Assembly: GCA_964486145.1 (NCBI GenBank)
Contig: CAZAMT010000055.1
Coordinates: forward strand, 1-16,884
Source of the DNA: CAZAMT01 sp964486145
GTDB lineage: Bacteria > Bacteroidota > Bacteroidia > Bacteroidales > JAAAOM01
Direction of reading: 5' to 3'
DNA length: 16,884 bases
Part shown: one piece after another, positions 15,386-16,884 of the stretch
Position numbering within the stretch: position 1 is the first letter of the stretch
Layout of the letters: each line of letters begins with the position of its first letter
Translations under genes and position numbers: made by a program
The notes under the pieces: model-generated
Database searches by the model: none
The model's input: the letters and a program-made list of their open reading frames with translations, nothing else
Told to the model about the DNA's origin: nothing

Positions 15386-16711
15386 ATGAAAAAGGGAAAA
15401 ATTTTATTCGTTATTATGGTTATCGCGAATCTTTCGGTTCATGGACAGTTGCCTCATGAAAATCCGAAATACGGGCCTGATAGTGCATCGCGAATGGAAT
15501 GTGCAAAAAACCTGTCAACAATGAGTGAATTTGTAAAAATAAATTTGTTTGACAGGGCGTATGATTCCTGGTTGTATTGCTTTAATAATTGCCCTTCAGG
15601 AAGTAAGAATATTTATCTGTATGGATCAAAAATTCTGAAACATAAAATTGAAAATACTTCTGATGAGGCTGAAAAACAAAAATTTGTTGAAAAACTGATG
15701 GCTCTGTATGACCAGCGCATGGAACATTACAAGCAAGAAGGATATGTTTTGGGTATCAAAGGCATTGATTTGCTCCGTTACGATAAAGAGCGGGTTCAGG
15801 ATAGTTATGAATTGTTAAAACAATCCGTTGATAAATCGAAAGCCAAAAGCCTTGATGCCGTGTTGGTAACGTTTATCCAAACGTCCTATATTCTTTATGT
15901 TAACGAGGTAATTACGGCTGAGGAATTTGCTGATAATTATTTCATGGATGTAGAGTTTCTCGAACAAAAACTTGCCAAAAAGAAAAGCGCCCAAACCGAA
16001 AAGGCAATGGAAACAGTGGAAAAAATATTCATGGACAGCAAGGCACCCAATTGCGAAATGTTAATTGGATATTTCTCTCCAAAATTCGAAGAAAATACGG
16101 AGGATGTAGAAATTCTCACTAAAATAACCACCTATTTAAGAGAATTTGAGTGTACAGAATCAGTACTATTTGCGAATGCGGCTGAAAAATTGTTTGCAAA
16201 AGAACCTTCGGCTGAATCAGCTTATAATCTGGCAAAATTGTTTTATTCAAAAGAGGATTATGAAAAAAGTAAACACTATTATGAAAAAGCCATTGAATTT
16301 GCGGATGATGGTGAGACAAAAGCCAAATATTATTATGAGCTGGGAGGCATCATGAACACTCATTTTAAGGATTATATACAAGCAAAAAAATATGCCAACA
16401 AAGCATTGGAATTGAATCCGGACTGGGGAGATCCTTACATATTGATAGGAAATGCATATGCATCCGGAAATAAGGTATGTGGCAATAAATTTGAACAGTC
16501 TGCCGTATTCTGGGCTGTTGTTGATAAATATATGAAAGCAAAAAACGTAGATTCATCAGTTCAGGAAAGAGCAAATGAATTAATCAAACGGTATTCTCAA
16601 TATTTTCCAAACAACGAGGAAACTTTTTTTCAGGGATTAAAAGACGGAGATCCTTACACGATTGGTTGTTGGATTAATGAAACAACCACAGTAAGAACTA
16701 CCAAAATATAA
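15386..16711 (+). CDS. Secreted TPR protein of a Bacteroidota-wide family
   Basis: Exported protein of 441 residues. The ATG at 15386 was chosen because it starts a textbook signal peptide (1-20, MKKGKILFVIMVI then cleavage near VHG|Q). The mature part begins with a Cys-containing helical region. Two TPR units are clear at about 275-307 (SAYNLAKLFYSKEDYEKSK with KHYYEKAIEF) and 312-346 (YYYELGGIM to NKALELNPDW). The C-terminal block contains FEQSAVFWAVVDKYMKAK (369-386), RYSQYFPN and DPYTIGCWINETTTVR (422-437), a tail I recall as conserved in Bacteroidota TPR proteins. It probably acts in the periplasm or on the envelope as a protein-binding solenoid; the partner is unknown. It is monocistronic as seen here. 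Confidence 0.88.
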   Translation: MKKGKILFVIMVIANLSVHGQLPHENPKYGPDSASRMECAKNLSTMSEFVKINLFDRAYDSWLYCFNNCPSGSKNIYLYGSKILKHKIENTSDEAEKQKFVEKLMALYDQRMEHYKQEGYVLGIKGIDLLRYDKERVQDSYELLKQSVDKSKAKSLDAVLVTFIQTSYILYVNEVITAEEFADNYFMDVEFLEQKLAKKKSAQTEKAMETVEKIFMDSKAPNCEMLIGYFSPKFEENTEDVEILTKITTYLREFECTESVLFANAAEKLFAKEPSAESAYNLAKLFYSKEDYEKSKHYYEKAIEFADDGETKAKYYYELGGIMNTHFKDYIQAKKYANKALELNPDWGDPYILIGNAYASGNKVCGNKFEQSAVFWAVVDKYMKAKNVDSSVQERANELIKRYSQYFPNNEETFFQGLKDGDPYTIGCWINETTTVRTTKI

Positions 16712-16884
16712 CCGACACATTGAATGCTGATTTGTACCCGAATTGAGCGATTACGCTCAATCGACGAAGAAAAAGTAAGCATTTCACCTTACCCATTCAG
16801 TGAAATGCAACATTTTCTATGTCGGGGTTATCCGCCTAGGCGGAAAAGCGCTACTTCACTTCGTTCGTACCGCTCAACTTAGGT
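16712..16884. repeat. Cluster of inverted repeats after the TPR gene
   Basis: Three hairpins follow the stop codon: TTGAGCG/CGCTCAA with a 4-base loop (16743-16760), GCATTTCAC/GTGAAATGC with a 12-base loop (16779-16808), and the perfect palindrome TCCGCCTAGGCGGA (16831-16844). CCGACA (16712-16717) and TGTCGG (16820-16825) could close the first two in an outer stem, and a second CGCTCAA occurs near 16872. The first hairpins may terminate the TPR gene, but no strong T tract follows. The composition is richer in GC than the surroundings, as expected for an intergenic repeat element. No gene was seen. Confidence 0.65.

Noticed and set aside
16712..16884. CRISPR array or tRNA at the right edge
   Set aside because: The hairpins differ from one another, no regular direct repeat with spacers exists, and no cloverleaf with the conserved T-loop sequence was found.

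Overview
The window is AT-rich DNA from a member of the Bacteroidota, probably an environmental Bacteroidales/Marinilabiliales-type organism. The evidence is a secreted protease ending in a type IX secretion (por) sorting domain, a TPR protein with the characteristic Bacteroidota C-terminus, a FecCD-type ABC operon with a small accessory protein known from Bacteroidota, an OMP of the YaiO family beside a GT2 enzyme, and promoter-like TAnnTTTG boxes. No phage, plasmid, transposon, tRNA, rRNA or CRISPR sequence was recognised. Gene density is high and no gene-free stretch exceeds 300 bases.

Positions 1-7869, all on the minus strand, read from right to left: a secreted trypsin-fold (lysyl-endopeptidase-like) protease with a TTG start; a 724-residue repeat protein (carboxypeptidase-regulatory-like domain followed by about seven TPR-like units); then a metal-chelate/cobalamin-type ABC importer made of a lipoprotein substrate-binding protein, a 94-residue helical protein, a FecCD permease and an ATPase. 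The ATPase runs off the left edge. The binding-protein gene begins inside the 3' end of the repeat-protein gene, and the permease and ATPase genes share one base, so this looks like a single transcription unit. No TonB-dependent receptor lies in the window, so the substrate stays unknown.

Positions 8071-9506 hold a plus-strand SlyD-type FKBP prolyl isomerase with a His/Cys/Asp metal-binding tail, convergent with a minus-strand omega-amidase (YafV-type nitrilase). An imperfect inverted repeat separates them.

Positions 9618-13854 (minus strand) form the most interesting block: Hpt phosphotransfer protein, CheY-like receiver, YaiO-type outer-membrane beta-barrel, membrane-anchored HEAT-repeat protein, and processive GT2 glycosyltransferase, with gaps of 3 to 12 bases or overlaps. 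The reading is an exopolysaccharide synthesis/export unit with its own phosphorelay output proteins but no histidine kinase. A strong bidirectional terminator (13906-13940) separates it from an upstream minus-strand gene for a 386-residue membrane-anchored protein of unknown function (13956-15116). Both units have the same 10-base promoter-like element upstream.

Positions 15386-16711 (plus strand) encode a secreted TPR protein of a type widespread in Bacteroidota. The final 170 bases hold several inverted repeats and look like an intergenic repeat element.
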